Below, piece after piece: positions 24,900 to 35,220 of a stretch of 64,000 nt of DNA (position 1 is its first letter; every line of letters begins with the position of its first letter). Location of the stretch: positions 12,445,001 to 12,509,000 of the forward strand of contig JAVTVX010000024.1 in NCBI GenBank assembly GCA_033439265.1, read 5' to 3'. The stretch comes from Dillenia suffruticosa (lineage: Eukaryota; Streptophyta; Magnoliopsida; Dilleniales; Dilleniaceae). Both the position numbers and the translations under genes were made by a program. The notes beneath the pieces are model-generated. The model ran no database searches. It was not told where the DNA came from and saw only the letters and a list, made by a program, of their open reading frames with translations.

Positions 24900-26480
24900 T
24901 CTCAAATGACATGATGCCCATACGAGCAATGTGCTCATGAAACGTTTTAGCTGGCACTCCCTTAGAAAACAGATCTATGATCATAGAGTTTGTGCCAAGT
25001 TACTCTATAGATAACTGTCTACTCTGAATTCTTTCTTTAACAAGAAGGAATTTCATATCTTTATGCTTTGACTTTATTGAGCTTCTGTTATTATTGGATT
25101 ATAGTACCACTAACTTATTGTCACAAAATATCTTGAGTGGTTGTTCAATATGATCCACTATATGTAGTCCTGTGACAAAATTTTGTAGCTACACCCCATG
25201 GTTGGATATCTCATAGCATGCTATAAACTCTGCTACTATGGTAGAAGAGACTATAAGTGACTGTTTAGCACTCTTTCAGGAGATGGCACCTTCGCTAGCA
25301 TATGGATGTAACCCGAAATTGACTTCATACTATTTTGACATCCCACAAAGTCAGAGTCAGTAGACCCAATGATTTCAAACTGATCTGACTTTTGATATGT
25401 GAGCATGTATCATTTTGTTCTTTATAAATATCTAAAAATCTATTTGACTGCTCCCCAATGATCTACTCCTTGGTTACTTAAGTACATGTCAAATATTTCT
25501 ATAATGTACGCAATATCTGGATGTGTACAAACCTAAGCATACATCAGACTTCTCACTGCTGACGTATAGGGAATCTTCTACATTTCCCTTTGCTCAAAAT
25601 CATTCTTGGCGCACTAAGCAAGACTAAATTTATCTCCCTTGTATAGGGGTATCTCTTGTTTTACAATCCTACATGCCATATCTTTATAAACCCCTTTCGA
25701 AGTAACTCTTTTGTGGTAATTTGATGAATTTTTTAAGAATGATCTCAATGAATCTGGATTTCTAATACAAAAGAGATAACAGCAAGATCTTTTATCTCAA
25801 AATTCTTAACTAAAAATCTCTTGGTTTCGTGCAGTAAGCCTATAACATTATTGGCAACCAATATGTCATTGACATGCAAAACTAGAAATGTACCTATTCC
25901 CACATAATTTATAGTATACATAATCATCAATCAAATTTATCTCAAAGCCAAACGAGATGATGACTTGGAAAAATTTGTAATACCACTGTCAGGATACCAA
26001 CTTGAGTTGGCAAATGGATTTTTTAAGTTTGCAAACCATTTCTTTTGAATCATTTGACCGAAAATACTATAGTTGCACCATATGGATTGTTTCATTAATG
26101 TTACCATTGAGAAACACTATCTTTACATCCATCTGGTACAGCTCATGATCAAGACAATATTGTCTAAATCTGTTTTATCTCGAACACTATCAGGTAAATT
26201 TTGAATAAGGAACAAGACACCTGTGGGAATATATATATTCCTCTTCAAAGACAATATTCCCAAAAGAATCTCCATCTGCAAACTCAATATTTTCAAAGAA
26301 TTGGGCATTTTTCAACTCAAAATAACCTAATTTATGGGATTATAAAATTTGTACCTCTTAAATCTTTCAGAGTACCTTAGTAACTCAATGTTTTGGAGTC
26401 TAGTTTCCTTTCATTAATCTGAAAAGACCTAGCCTCAGTTGGATAACCCTAAACATGTAAATGCTTTAGACCGGAACGTC
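24900..26480 (-). pseudogene. Ty1/copia pol remnant A (integrase end, RT, RNase H)
   Basis: Read right to left, 26480-26220 shows a copia integrase C-terminal piece (e.g. YGYPTEARSFQINERKLDSK). 26200-25740 gives RT fragments: YQMDVKIVFLNGNIN, KLKKSIYQLK, then LHVNDILVANNVIGLLHETK, where the catalytic YVDD box reads HVND. 25300-24900 gives RNase H pieces ending near a NSMIIDLFSKG-like motif and HEHIARMGIM. Many stops and frameshifts interrupt it and a block of the RT N-terminus is missing. No LTR was recognised. Confidence 0.85.
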
Positions 26481-26543
26481 TTTCAGTTTAGAGCTTGTAG
26501 GGGGTTTTGATAATTGTTTTAGTAGTAACCTTATTTAGGATAT

Positions 26544-27926
26544 TGATGGGCTGTAAATTGATGTAATGATTTGTGTCGATTTTACTTTTTTTTAGATAAT
26601 TATTAGATTAAGGGCTATGTTTTATAGTGTTTGATATTTTAGGATTGATAAAAAAGAGTTATTAAGAAAAATAAAGAAAAAGAGTTAGTTTGGAGCATTG
26701 ATGTATAGGAGGGGAAAACTATGAGCAACGCTCTTACCTTAGTATGCCAATATATGGATTTCGAGATACACTGAAAGATTTTTTTGGAGGTTAAGTCAGC
26801 AGCATTCTTTTCTCTGATCACATGAGAAATTGAATTTTGTTTTGGAAATATTAAAAATTCTCAACATGTTGACTTATTCATAATTTTTATGGATAATTTT
26901 TTAGAAAGTTTAGCTTTCATAATATTTTTTTTTGGAAGTTTCTCTTTTTCAAACTAATTAGTTTATTTTCTTTTAGTAAGACTATTTTTTTTAATAGTTA
27001 TCAAGATTTGGTAAGGTTTTCCCTAACAGTAGGATACTCACTTCGGATTAAACTTCTCTTGAGGGAGGTACATTTATAGTATTTTCTCTACAAAATTTAT
27101 TTATTTTTCTTGAGTTATTCTTTTTCCATTTTTTGTTTCTAATTTTCTTTTCTATTTGAATAGTTATTGAAATCTTGATTCTTAATGATTGTGAGATTTA
27201 ATTGAGCATATTGTATCAACACTAAGTATTTAATTAATTGCCATACTCTAGTGTTTATGATTTTTTAAAATTTATAAAATAGTGGCCAATATTTGATGAT
27301 CCTAAATTAATCTGCAGTCAATTAAAACGATAAATCAATAATTATTTGTTTGTTTTAATATAGTGGTACATGACATAATTTCATAGCCTCGCAAGTAGTC
27401 TACTTTATGTTATGGAATTAAATAATCTAATTTAAATAAAGTTTCTTATATGTTTGTTAGTTAGAATTTGATCCCTTTAGATTTTAATACTGTCAGAATA
27501 CTAAATCCAGTAAACTTTTCTAACGTTGTTTTTTGATTAGAGAAATAATTAACAAATTTCTCTTAATGATCGACGAAAAAATGAGAGATTGGTTGCCCGA
27601 GGGTTGTTGAATGACTTTAACCAATTTATTTATTGAATTCATTAAATAGATCGATAATCAATCAATCTGAATCAAAATGAATATAATTCCTTTGACTAGA
27701 AATTTATTTTCCATTGAATTTTATTCTTTTAAATTTTGAATTATTTATTTTCCTTTAGTCAATTATTATTTTCTTTGAATTATTAGTTTAGTTAACCATC
27801 ACCCCATAGTTTTATTTCCTTAAAAGAAGCGACTCCACCATTCCCTGAGGAAGTGACCCTACTCGCTCTATACTTATATTTTGTGAAATATGTAAATATA
27901 ATTTTTGTTGGATTGACACCAACCAA
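26544..27926 (+). repeat. 5' LTR of the gypsy element
   Basis: The start TGATGGG is fixed by alignment with the 3' copy at 31921. The end is inferred from the primer-binding site at 27931. The first 580 bases align with 31921-32522 by eye (shared blocks include TATGGATTTC, CATGTTGACTTATTC and TTATTTATTTTTCTTGAGTT). The remaining 0.8 kb has no second copy in the window. Confidence 0.75.
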
Positions 27927-27930
27927 AATT

Positions 27931-27948
27931 TGGCACCATTGTTGGGGA
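27931..27948 (+). other. Primer-binding site, tRNA-Asp type, decayed
   Basis: TGGCACCATTGTTGGGGA sits just inside the 5' LTR. It matches the plant Athila/Tat primer site (TGGCGCCGTTGCCGGGGA) except for four positions, all transitions, as expected from methyl-cytosine decay. Confidence 0.75.
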
Positions 27949-28009
27949 ACGGTGTTATGTGATTTATTTCTTTTAAGTTTTATTTTCTCCTTGTTTCTTG
28001 ATCTAAATC

Positions 28010-29100
28010 TGGCAATGAACTTGTTGAAATTTGATAGTGACATAGAAGTGAAGGATTTTAAAGATGAAGATATGGCTGTTCAAAAGATTTTAAGGGAGTT
28101 AGCAAATCTTGTTGTTAATCAACAACTTCTTTGCATTGATTTTCATAATATTGAGTCCTTTTGAATTAAAATTTGAATTGATATGTTTATTACTTAGTTT
28201 CCGTGGTCTTGTAGGAGAGGATCCTTACAAACATCTAAAGGAATTACATATTGTGTGTTTGACAATGAGGCCATAAAGGGTAACCGAAGAACAAATTAAA
28301 TTAAGAGTTTTTCCTTTTTCTTTAGTTGATAAAGCAAAGGATTGGCTTTGTTATTTGCCTTCTGGTTCTATCACAGCTTGAAATGACATAAAAGTCTGTT
28401 TTTAGAAAAAAAAAATTTCATCATCTCATGCAGCCACGAATAGGAAGGAGATATGTGGTACAAGACAATATAGTAGAGAGACCATGTATGAGTATTGGAA
28501 GAGATTCAAACAATTGTATATGAGTTGTCCTCAACACCAAATTCTAGAACAATTGCTTATTCAATATTTTTATGAAGGGCTCTCATCTATGGATAGGAAT
28601 ATGATTGATGCTACTAGTGGAGGTATATTGGTAAATAACACAACCAAAGAAATTAGGAATTTGATATCTAATATGGCAGCCAACGCACAGTAATTTGGAA
28701 TAAGGTAAGATATTCCAAGGATGGTCAATGAGGTAGATATTTTCCCCATTGATCCAATAATAGATGCACTAACATCTCTTATGGAGAAATTGGTTGTAGG
28801 GCAAACGCAATGGGTAAAAGCTTGTGGAATTTATTCAAATGTGGGTTATCCAACCGATATGTGCTTCACTCTTCAAGATGATTCCAATGAGCAAGTCAAT
28901 GCTGTGGGAGGATTTCTAGGTCAGCCACAAAGGAAATATGATACTTATTCAAATATTTACAATCCCGGATAGAGAGATCATCCCATTCTTAGCTATAGCA
29001 ATAAACAACAAGGGTTTCAACAACAATCTCAAGCCAAACCATCATTTCTACCCACACAAGCCACTTTGAATTTAGGTACATTTTAGAAGATATTGTTAAA
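28010..29100 (+). pseudogene. Gypsy gag remnant
   Basis: Fragments in changing frames match plant gypsy gag, e.g. GEDPYKHLKELHIVC near 28215, MYEYWKRFKQLYMSCPQHQI at 28484 and the YFYEGLSSMDRNMIDATSGG segment near 28570. A CCHC zinc knuckle should lie at 28823-28864, but the second Cys and the His have both become Tyr. Stops and frameshifts occur throughout. Confidence 0.8.
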
Positions 29101-29749
29101 AGTTTGGTTAATAGTATTCAATTGCTCTAGCAGGAAACTTAAAGATTCCAACCGGAGACTCAAAGATTTCAACATGAGACAAGAACTAACTTTCAAAATT
29201 TAGATACTAAAATATCACAATTGGCAACAATTGTGAGTAAACTTGAAATTAATCAAGGTAAGCTACTTTCTCAAGTTGAAATCAATCCAAAGGAAAATGT
29301 TAATGCCATGATTCTTAGAAGTGGAAAGTAGGTACAAAATGCTTTATCAAAAGTAGAAGCACAAAAAGAGATCAAAAATGAAGAAAAATCAACAATTTTG
29401 CATGCTTCAACTAAAGAGATAAGTAATGAATCTACTTTGAAATCCAAGATAGTGATTCCAACCCCTTTTCATGGCAGGTTGGCTTAGTTAAAGAAAGTGG
29501 AGGAGGAGAAAAACATCTTGGAAACTTTATGAAAAGTAGAGATCAATATCCCACTCTTGGAAGCAATAAGATATGCCAAGGTGTGCCAAATTTCTTAAGG
29601 AATTGTGCACTAAGAAAATGTGATTGAAAGATGAGGAAAATATCTTAGTTGGTAAGAATATTTTAGTAGTAATCCAAAGGAAATTGCCACAAAAGTGTAA
29701 GGATCCTGGTATATTTATTATACCTTGTATGATGGGCAATAAAAGATAG

Positions 29750-30260
29750 AGAAAGCTATGGTTGATCTAGAAATATTTATAAATGTTATGCCCTCATCTA
29801 TTTATAAGGATTTGAATTTAGGACCATTGAAAGTGACAAGAGTGATAATTTAATTAGCTGATATGTCAAATTCATATCCTGAGGGTGTGATTGAAGATAT
29901 TTTAGTGAAAATTAAGGAGTTTATTTTTCCTATTGATTTCTATGTTATTATGGATGATGTATGCTTTACTAACTCTGCTTTTACACTGTTGAATAGACCA
30001 TTCATAAAAACAATCAAAACAAAAATTGTTGTGGACTTGGGAAATTGATGTGGACTTAGGTATTTTAACTCTTGAATTTGATGGTGAAATTACTTTTAAT
30101 ATTTTTGATGCCATGAAATATTCAAATGATTTTGAATCTGTTTTTCATGTTAGTATGGTTGATTTCATTGTACAAGATAGTTTCGAAAGTCATTTTATGC
30201 ATGATGAACTTGATTTTATGCTTAAAAAGAGTTTGACAAATAAGACTGCATAGTTGGAGA
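29750..30260 (+). pseudogene. Gypsy aspartic protease remnant
   Basis: It reads INVMPSSIYKDLNLGPLK near 29785, then SNSYPEGVIEDILVKI at 29866 and a LLNRPFIKT segment near 29990. This order is typical of the protease of Athila/Tat-like elements. The catalytic D-(L/S)-G-A-S box at 29765 is destroyed (it reads DLEIF). The frame is lost at 30047 and again downstream. Confidence 0.8.
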
Positions 30261-30299
30261 GCTTTGATGCCTCTATGGTAGAGGAGATTCAGTTGGTCC

Positions 30300-31908
30300 A
30301 TCTCATCTATAAGCCAAGTTGAAACAAGGAGACTATGTCTAGCAATGATAATAAAGAAAGATGCTTATTGGGAGACAACACAATATTTTTATCATTTTTA
30401 TTTAATATTTATTTTTGTTGATTTAATTTGAATTTAAATTTAGATGGTATTTTATAAGTAAATAAGAGATGGGCGATGACAATGGCCAGAACCACTCATT
30501 TTCTATTACATGCTCATGTGAGTTTGGAAGTATTCTACAAAACAATTCTAGTCACTCATTTTCTATTACATGCCATGCGAGTTTGGAAGTATTTAGCAAG
30601 ACAATTTTAGGAAGGACCATAAATGATCTAAGATTAGGACGTGCCTACACCTAAACTCTTTCCTTCAGTTCATTGGATTTGACCTACCATTCCCCTCTCC
30701 ACTCTAGGGAAGTTTTGTTCTAATTTTATCCTTTTTATTTTTTTTTGTTTGGACTGGCTACCTTTGTTTTGCTCTCTCGACTTAACATACATCGAGGATA
30801 ATAAAAAAAAGGTTTTTGAGCTTTCTTAAAGCAAATTCATTTAATGTGCTTGAAATTGTTTCTTTGTTGAGTGAATATCACATTTGGATTGGTTATTCTA
30901 GAACTTATTCTGTTATGCATGTCAAGACCATATTTTTAGAATTTCATGCATAAAAATAACAAAGGCATTTAGGTTTAACCCTTCTTGGTTTTTGTTAAAA
31001 TTCCTTCCCTGATTTTATAATCCTTATACCAAAGGAGTATGTAAATAATTGTAAGAATTTGGTTGTTTGTTTACCCAAAGAGAGCTATGATGATTGAAAA
31101 TCTTGATTCTAAGGCCTTCATGGATATGATACGAAAATGAACTTTGTGACTGTGTAAGGAAGAAAGAAGTTTGATCATTCTTTTGGTTGTTCTATTTTGG
31201 GTGATTGTTTGAAAAAAGAAGAAAAAAGATAGTGGAAATGTTTCCAAAAAAAGAAAGAAGAAAAAAAGAAAAAGAAAGAAAAAAGGGGTTAAATCTTGTT
31301 TCTTTTCATACATGAAGATAAAAGAAGAAAAAGAAAAAGTAAATGAAGAAAGGAGTTTGAAAAAAACAAGGGGATAATAAAAGAAGACAATTTTTATCTT
31401 ATGTGCTATTTGTTTGGGACAGAAATGATTGGTACCGAAAAGAATTATGCGATTAATTATATATATTTTTTTTGATAAATTTTTAACCTCAAATACCACT
31501 TTTATTCTACCCTTAACTCTAATCTTGTTACAACCAAATAAAAAATCTTTTGATTGGTGCATTAATTTCATACTTTTGAATGGTGGAGATGTGATATATT
31601 TGTAAACTTATGATAATGCCATTCCATTGTATTGATTTGAACATTGCATGTTCTTTACCTAATTTCTAGTGATATTAAGTGAATCTTTGGAGAGAATTTT
31701 TGAATCTTATAGTTTTGATTTCGAGGAACTGTCAGATGTAATGGTTGTTTTAGTACGAAATCTGTAAACTATTTGTTATTTTGATTACGTTTCTGGTTTG
31801 TTTTTTAAGATATATGTTAACTTAGGAGTTTGGAAAAAGTGGGTTGACTTTTAAAATAGTTTTGGTTTTTGTTTGGTTGAGAGTACTTGGGGATAAGCAT
31901 TGTTTCGG
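30300..31908 (+). other. Non-coding internal region of the gypsy element
   Basis: This spans from the protease to the polypurine tract. It contains a 60-bp tandem duplication and a purine-rich stretch (about 31210-31380). I see no reverse transcriptase, RNase H or integrase motif in any frame. Confidence 0.65.
30493..30612. repeat. 60-bp tandem duplication
   Basis: Copies at 30493-30552 and 30553-30612 both begin CACTCATTTTCTATTACATG and contain GAGTTTGGAAGTATT. Confidence 0.85.
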
Positions 31909-31920
31909 TGTGGGGGAATT
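31909..31920 (+). other. Polypurine tract of the gypsy element
   Basis: TGTGGGGGAATT lies immediately upstream of the 3' LTR start TGATGGG, where second-strand synthesis is primed. Confidence 0.75.
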
Positions 31921-32522
31921 TGATGGGGGTGTATATCGGTGCAATAATTTGTGCCGATTTTGCTTTATTTTTGAGTAATTATTACACTAATGGTTGTATT
32001 TTGTAGTGCTTGATATTTTAGAATTGATGGAGAAGAGCTATACAGAAGAGTGAAGAAAAATAAGTTAATTTCGAGGATTGATGCATAAGAGGAGAAAATT
32101 GTAGACAGTAGCGTTCTTACCTTAGTGTGTTAGCATATGGATTTCAAGATTCACTGAAAGGTTTTTTTGAAGGCCAAGTCAGTAGCATTCCTTTCTCTTC
32201 ATGTGATCACATGGGAAATTGAAATTTATTTTGGAAACCATGAAAATTTCCAGCATGTTGACTTATTCCTAATATTTGGGGATAATCATTTAGAAAGTCT
32301 AGCTTTCACAATATTTTACCTTTTACGAAATTTCTCTTTTTCAAACCAATTAGGTTATTTTCTTTTAGTAAGAATTTTCTTTTAAAAAGTTATCATGATT
32401 TAGGAAAACTTGCTTTAAAATAAGAGACTCACTTCCATAAAAGAGGGATTAAACTCCTCTTATGAGAGGTATGTTTATAGTATTTTCTCAATAGAATTTA
32501 TTTATTTTTCTTGAGTTCTTCT
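31921..32522 (+). repeat. Truncated 3' LTR of the gypsy element
   Basis: It aligns with the first part of the 5' LTR up to TTCTTGAGTTCTTCT. At 32523 the sequence changes abruptly to the pararetrovirus. The missing 0.8 kb of LTR is not found on the other side of the virus, so this is truncation plus deletion or end-to-end joining, not a clean insertion. Confidence 0.8.
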
Positions 32523-33460
32523 AAAATATTTTAACAGTTGATGAAAGATTTCATTTTAAAGATTTTTTTTAAACTATTGAAAAATATTTTTCTAAAAACG
32601 GTTTTATAAACCATGAGATATTTCTGAACCTGTCGAATATTACCAAACTATTTGGGAATGCACAAGAAGTGCCGAATTTAAACATTATGCTTATTCTTCA
32701 GAGTATCAAAATCTGGCATATTCAACTTGCAAATTCTTAAAGTCCTCCATCCTTCTGAGTAGGGACAAGACCTTTCAAAATCTAAAACTTTTCCCATTAA
32801 CTTTAAAACCAAAATCACATTCTGTATGGTATTCTCCAACTAAGATTACCAACAGGTCTAGTATAATACATTCATGGTTCAAAACCATAGGCACATTCAT
32901 TTATGGCTGTTCTTCTTTCATGATAAAACTTAAATTTCAAAAAATCTAGTCTGGTTCCCACAATTGTGGAAATATTTTGGGTCTATACCTAATACTCTTA
33001 TTCCTGTAGTAAGAGAATCCTTGATATTTTTAAAACCCATTATAAACCTTCAAAAGTAGAAAAGAAGTTTTCTCCTCTATGTCTATTTTGTGCAAAATTC
33101 ATTGTACCTTGGGTTAGTCAATGGTACTTACATTATACCACCGAAGATGAAGCCATTATTTAATAAAGAAAATTTAAAGTAAAATGGTGGAATTCATTTA
33201 AAGTTCCTGATAAAATCTTAAAATCCGCCGTTTCAAATTGGTTTAAAATAGAAGGGCTTTTGGATCCAAACCCATCAAATAAAACATTTTTGGCCCAAAA
33301 ATTATATACCCAAACCCTACTAGCTACAGCAAAAGCCAAAGAAGAATATCTCCAAATCTTAAAACAACTACTCCAAAGTGAGAAGGAATCTTCTTCAAAT
33401 TCGTTAGATTGCCAATCAGAATACTTGGGCGATTCGAACTCTGATTTATTGTATATATAA
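32523..33460 (+). pseudogene. Caulimovirid ORF2, 3' part (first copy)
   Basis: Decayed coding sequence of unknown function, homologous along its length to 40512-41360. It ends at a TATATATAA stop at 33452-33460, after the segment starting at 33260 whose frame stays open for 66 codons. The left edge is the junction with the gypsy LTR. Confidence 0.75.
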
Positions 33461-34500
33461 AAAAGTAGAAGAAGAAGAAGAAGACCTGATGGTTTGAAAA
33501 CCTGAAGAGGTAGAGCATACAAAATTGGTCTATATGGTTGAAAATTTGAAAGATTAGCCCATGCAAAAATTAAGGCCCAACATAAAAAAAAAAATCTTTT
33601 GGCCAATTAGTTGTCTTAAAACTGATAAATCTTTCAAAGGTCAATCAGCTATCTTAAGTTGATAAATTTTATCTGTTATAAACATTTGTAGAAGAGGTAC
33701 TTTATAAAAATGACTCAAAGGAAAACATTGTAAAATTACCAATTATAAAATCAATTTCTTCAGTTGTAGGCATATTGTACTATTCAAACGGTACTTTTCA
33801 TAAGCGTTATAGTAGTACCTATGAATCGTAAAATAAGGTACTATTCATCCGTATCATAACATTACCTTTGAAATCCATTTAAAAAGCTTCTTTCAAGGTT
33901 GGAGGGCAAGGTAAAAACTTGGAGAGGCTAAAGCTTGAGAGAATTCAAGAGAGAAGTCTCCCTTCAAAACCCTTTCTAAACTCTCCAAATCTTCAACCAA
34001 ACAAAACCCTATCCAATCTCAAGTGTACTTGAACACCTATTTCAAGTGTGCTTATAAGTTATCTATCTTTTGTAAACTTTTATTTTTATTTTCAATTATC
34101 TCTTGATTTATCTGCTCCTTAATTATCTGTGGCTAGTTTTACTACCCACATTCATTCTATCTATGGTGATTAACGGTTAGTTCTACCACCCAAAAATCCC
34201 ATATTATATCATTTAGTCAATTAGTTATTTTCAACAATCTTAGGAAGGTTAAGGCCAGCTTTATGACGGCATGGGGTTTCTTGGTATCAAAACTAAAGGG
34301 ATAGTATAATACAAAATATAGAATTAAGTTGTTTAAATCCTAGACGTAAAATCTATTATATACTGAGTGTGTTTAGAGGCAGTGAGTCTGTTGGTTTAAC
34401 CAATATCCTGTATATATGTATTTAGATTTGTAACCTAGGCTTAAAACAATGAATCCTATATTTTGTAAAACTATCACTTCTCTAGTTCTATGTCAAGTTC
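33461..34500 (+). promoter_or_regulatory. Caulimovirid intergenic region: promoter and leader (first copy)
   Basis: Non-coding, and conserved in the second copy at 41464-42330. A TATA-like word (TTTAAAAAG at about 33880) precedes a conserved leader block (GGAGAGGCTAAAGCTTGAGA near 33920). This is where the pregenomic RNA promoter lies in caulimovirids. Activity is inferred only from position and conservation. Confidence 0.55.
34282..34293 (+). other. tRNA-Met primer-binding site of the caulimovirid
   Basis: TGGTATCAAAAC matches the caulimovirid site TGGTATCAGAGC at 10 of 12 positions and lies between leader and ORF1, as expected. By convention it marks base 1 of the viral genome. Confidence 0.65.
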
Positions 34501-34559
34501 TTTCAGAACAAAGATATAATAAATAGTGAAAAAATAACAATTGAAGATTTTGAAAAAAT

Positions 34560-35220
34560 AATAGATGAATGGAAAATAACAAAAATAAATATAGATCAAA
34601 TATATAAAACACCTAAGATTAGTCTATTTAAAATAGATTATACCATTAAAACAGAAGAAAGAGTCATTCAATTGTCAAAACCTTTTGAAACTATAGAGTT
34701 ATTTTCTAAAAAAATTAATAGAAAAACATATAAACAAAGGATATAAATATATTCATTTAGGATTAGTCCAAATTGGTTTAAGACTATTAACTAGAGAAGG
34801 ATTAAACACTTCAATTCTAGTAACCCTTAGGGATGCTAGACATAAAAAATTTTTCGATTTGTTATTAGGTACCATCGAGTCTATTTTATATAAAGGACCA
34901 ATATCTTTTGACTATTATCAAATTTAGTTATTTCCTTAAATGATAAATTTTTTAAAAAATCTTTGATCTTATAAATTAAAACACATAATTATGATATGCT
35001 AGAGAAATCAATTCTGGTTGCTTTAATCTACAAAATACATTACAAATCTATGACAACCGCATTCGGTTCAAAACATAAACTCCATCATAAAAATGGAGAA
35101 GTGCTGTTGCTCCAAATGGATATTACTGAGTCTAACTTTGTGATTCTGAAACCTATTAGGTGGGATGAAATTACTCTCCTAGAAGATTGGGTTTTAGAAG
35201 GAGTTGTTCAGCCCCAATAA
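34560..35220 (+). pseudogene. Caulimovirid movement-protein domain (ORF1, N-terminal)
   Basis: Frames at 34750-34930 and 34996-35220 show a 30K-superfamily movement-protein region of caulimovirid type: a conserved LRDARH-like segment near 34825, then the long open segment 34996-35220. A frameshift and stops separate the pieces. The role in living relatives is cell-to-cell movement through plasmodesmata. Confidence 0.75.

Larger units (their letters stand above)
26544..32522 (+). mobile_element. Ty3/gypsy-type LTR element with gag and protease but no pol
   Basis: Two copies of one sequence, both starting TGATGGG and 5377 bases apart, mark the LTRs (26544 and 31921). A primer-binding site (27931), decayed gag (about 28010-29100), decayed protease (about 29750-30260), a non-coding stretch and a polypurine tract (31909-31920) lie between them. 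The style (tRNA-Asp primer site, GTGTGGGGGA tract, gag of the CPQHQI / ISNMAAN type) is that of Athila/Tat-related elements. No reverse transcriptase, RNase H or integrase is seen. The 3' LTR is truncated, so no target-site duplication can be tested. Confidence 0.85.

Noticed and set aside
31071-31571. Long - strand ORF (166 codons) in the gypsy internal region
   Set aside because: It translates a purine-rich simple-sequence tract into Phe/Leu runs; no domain and no family resemblance.
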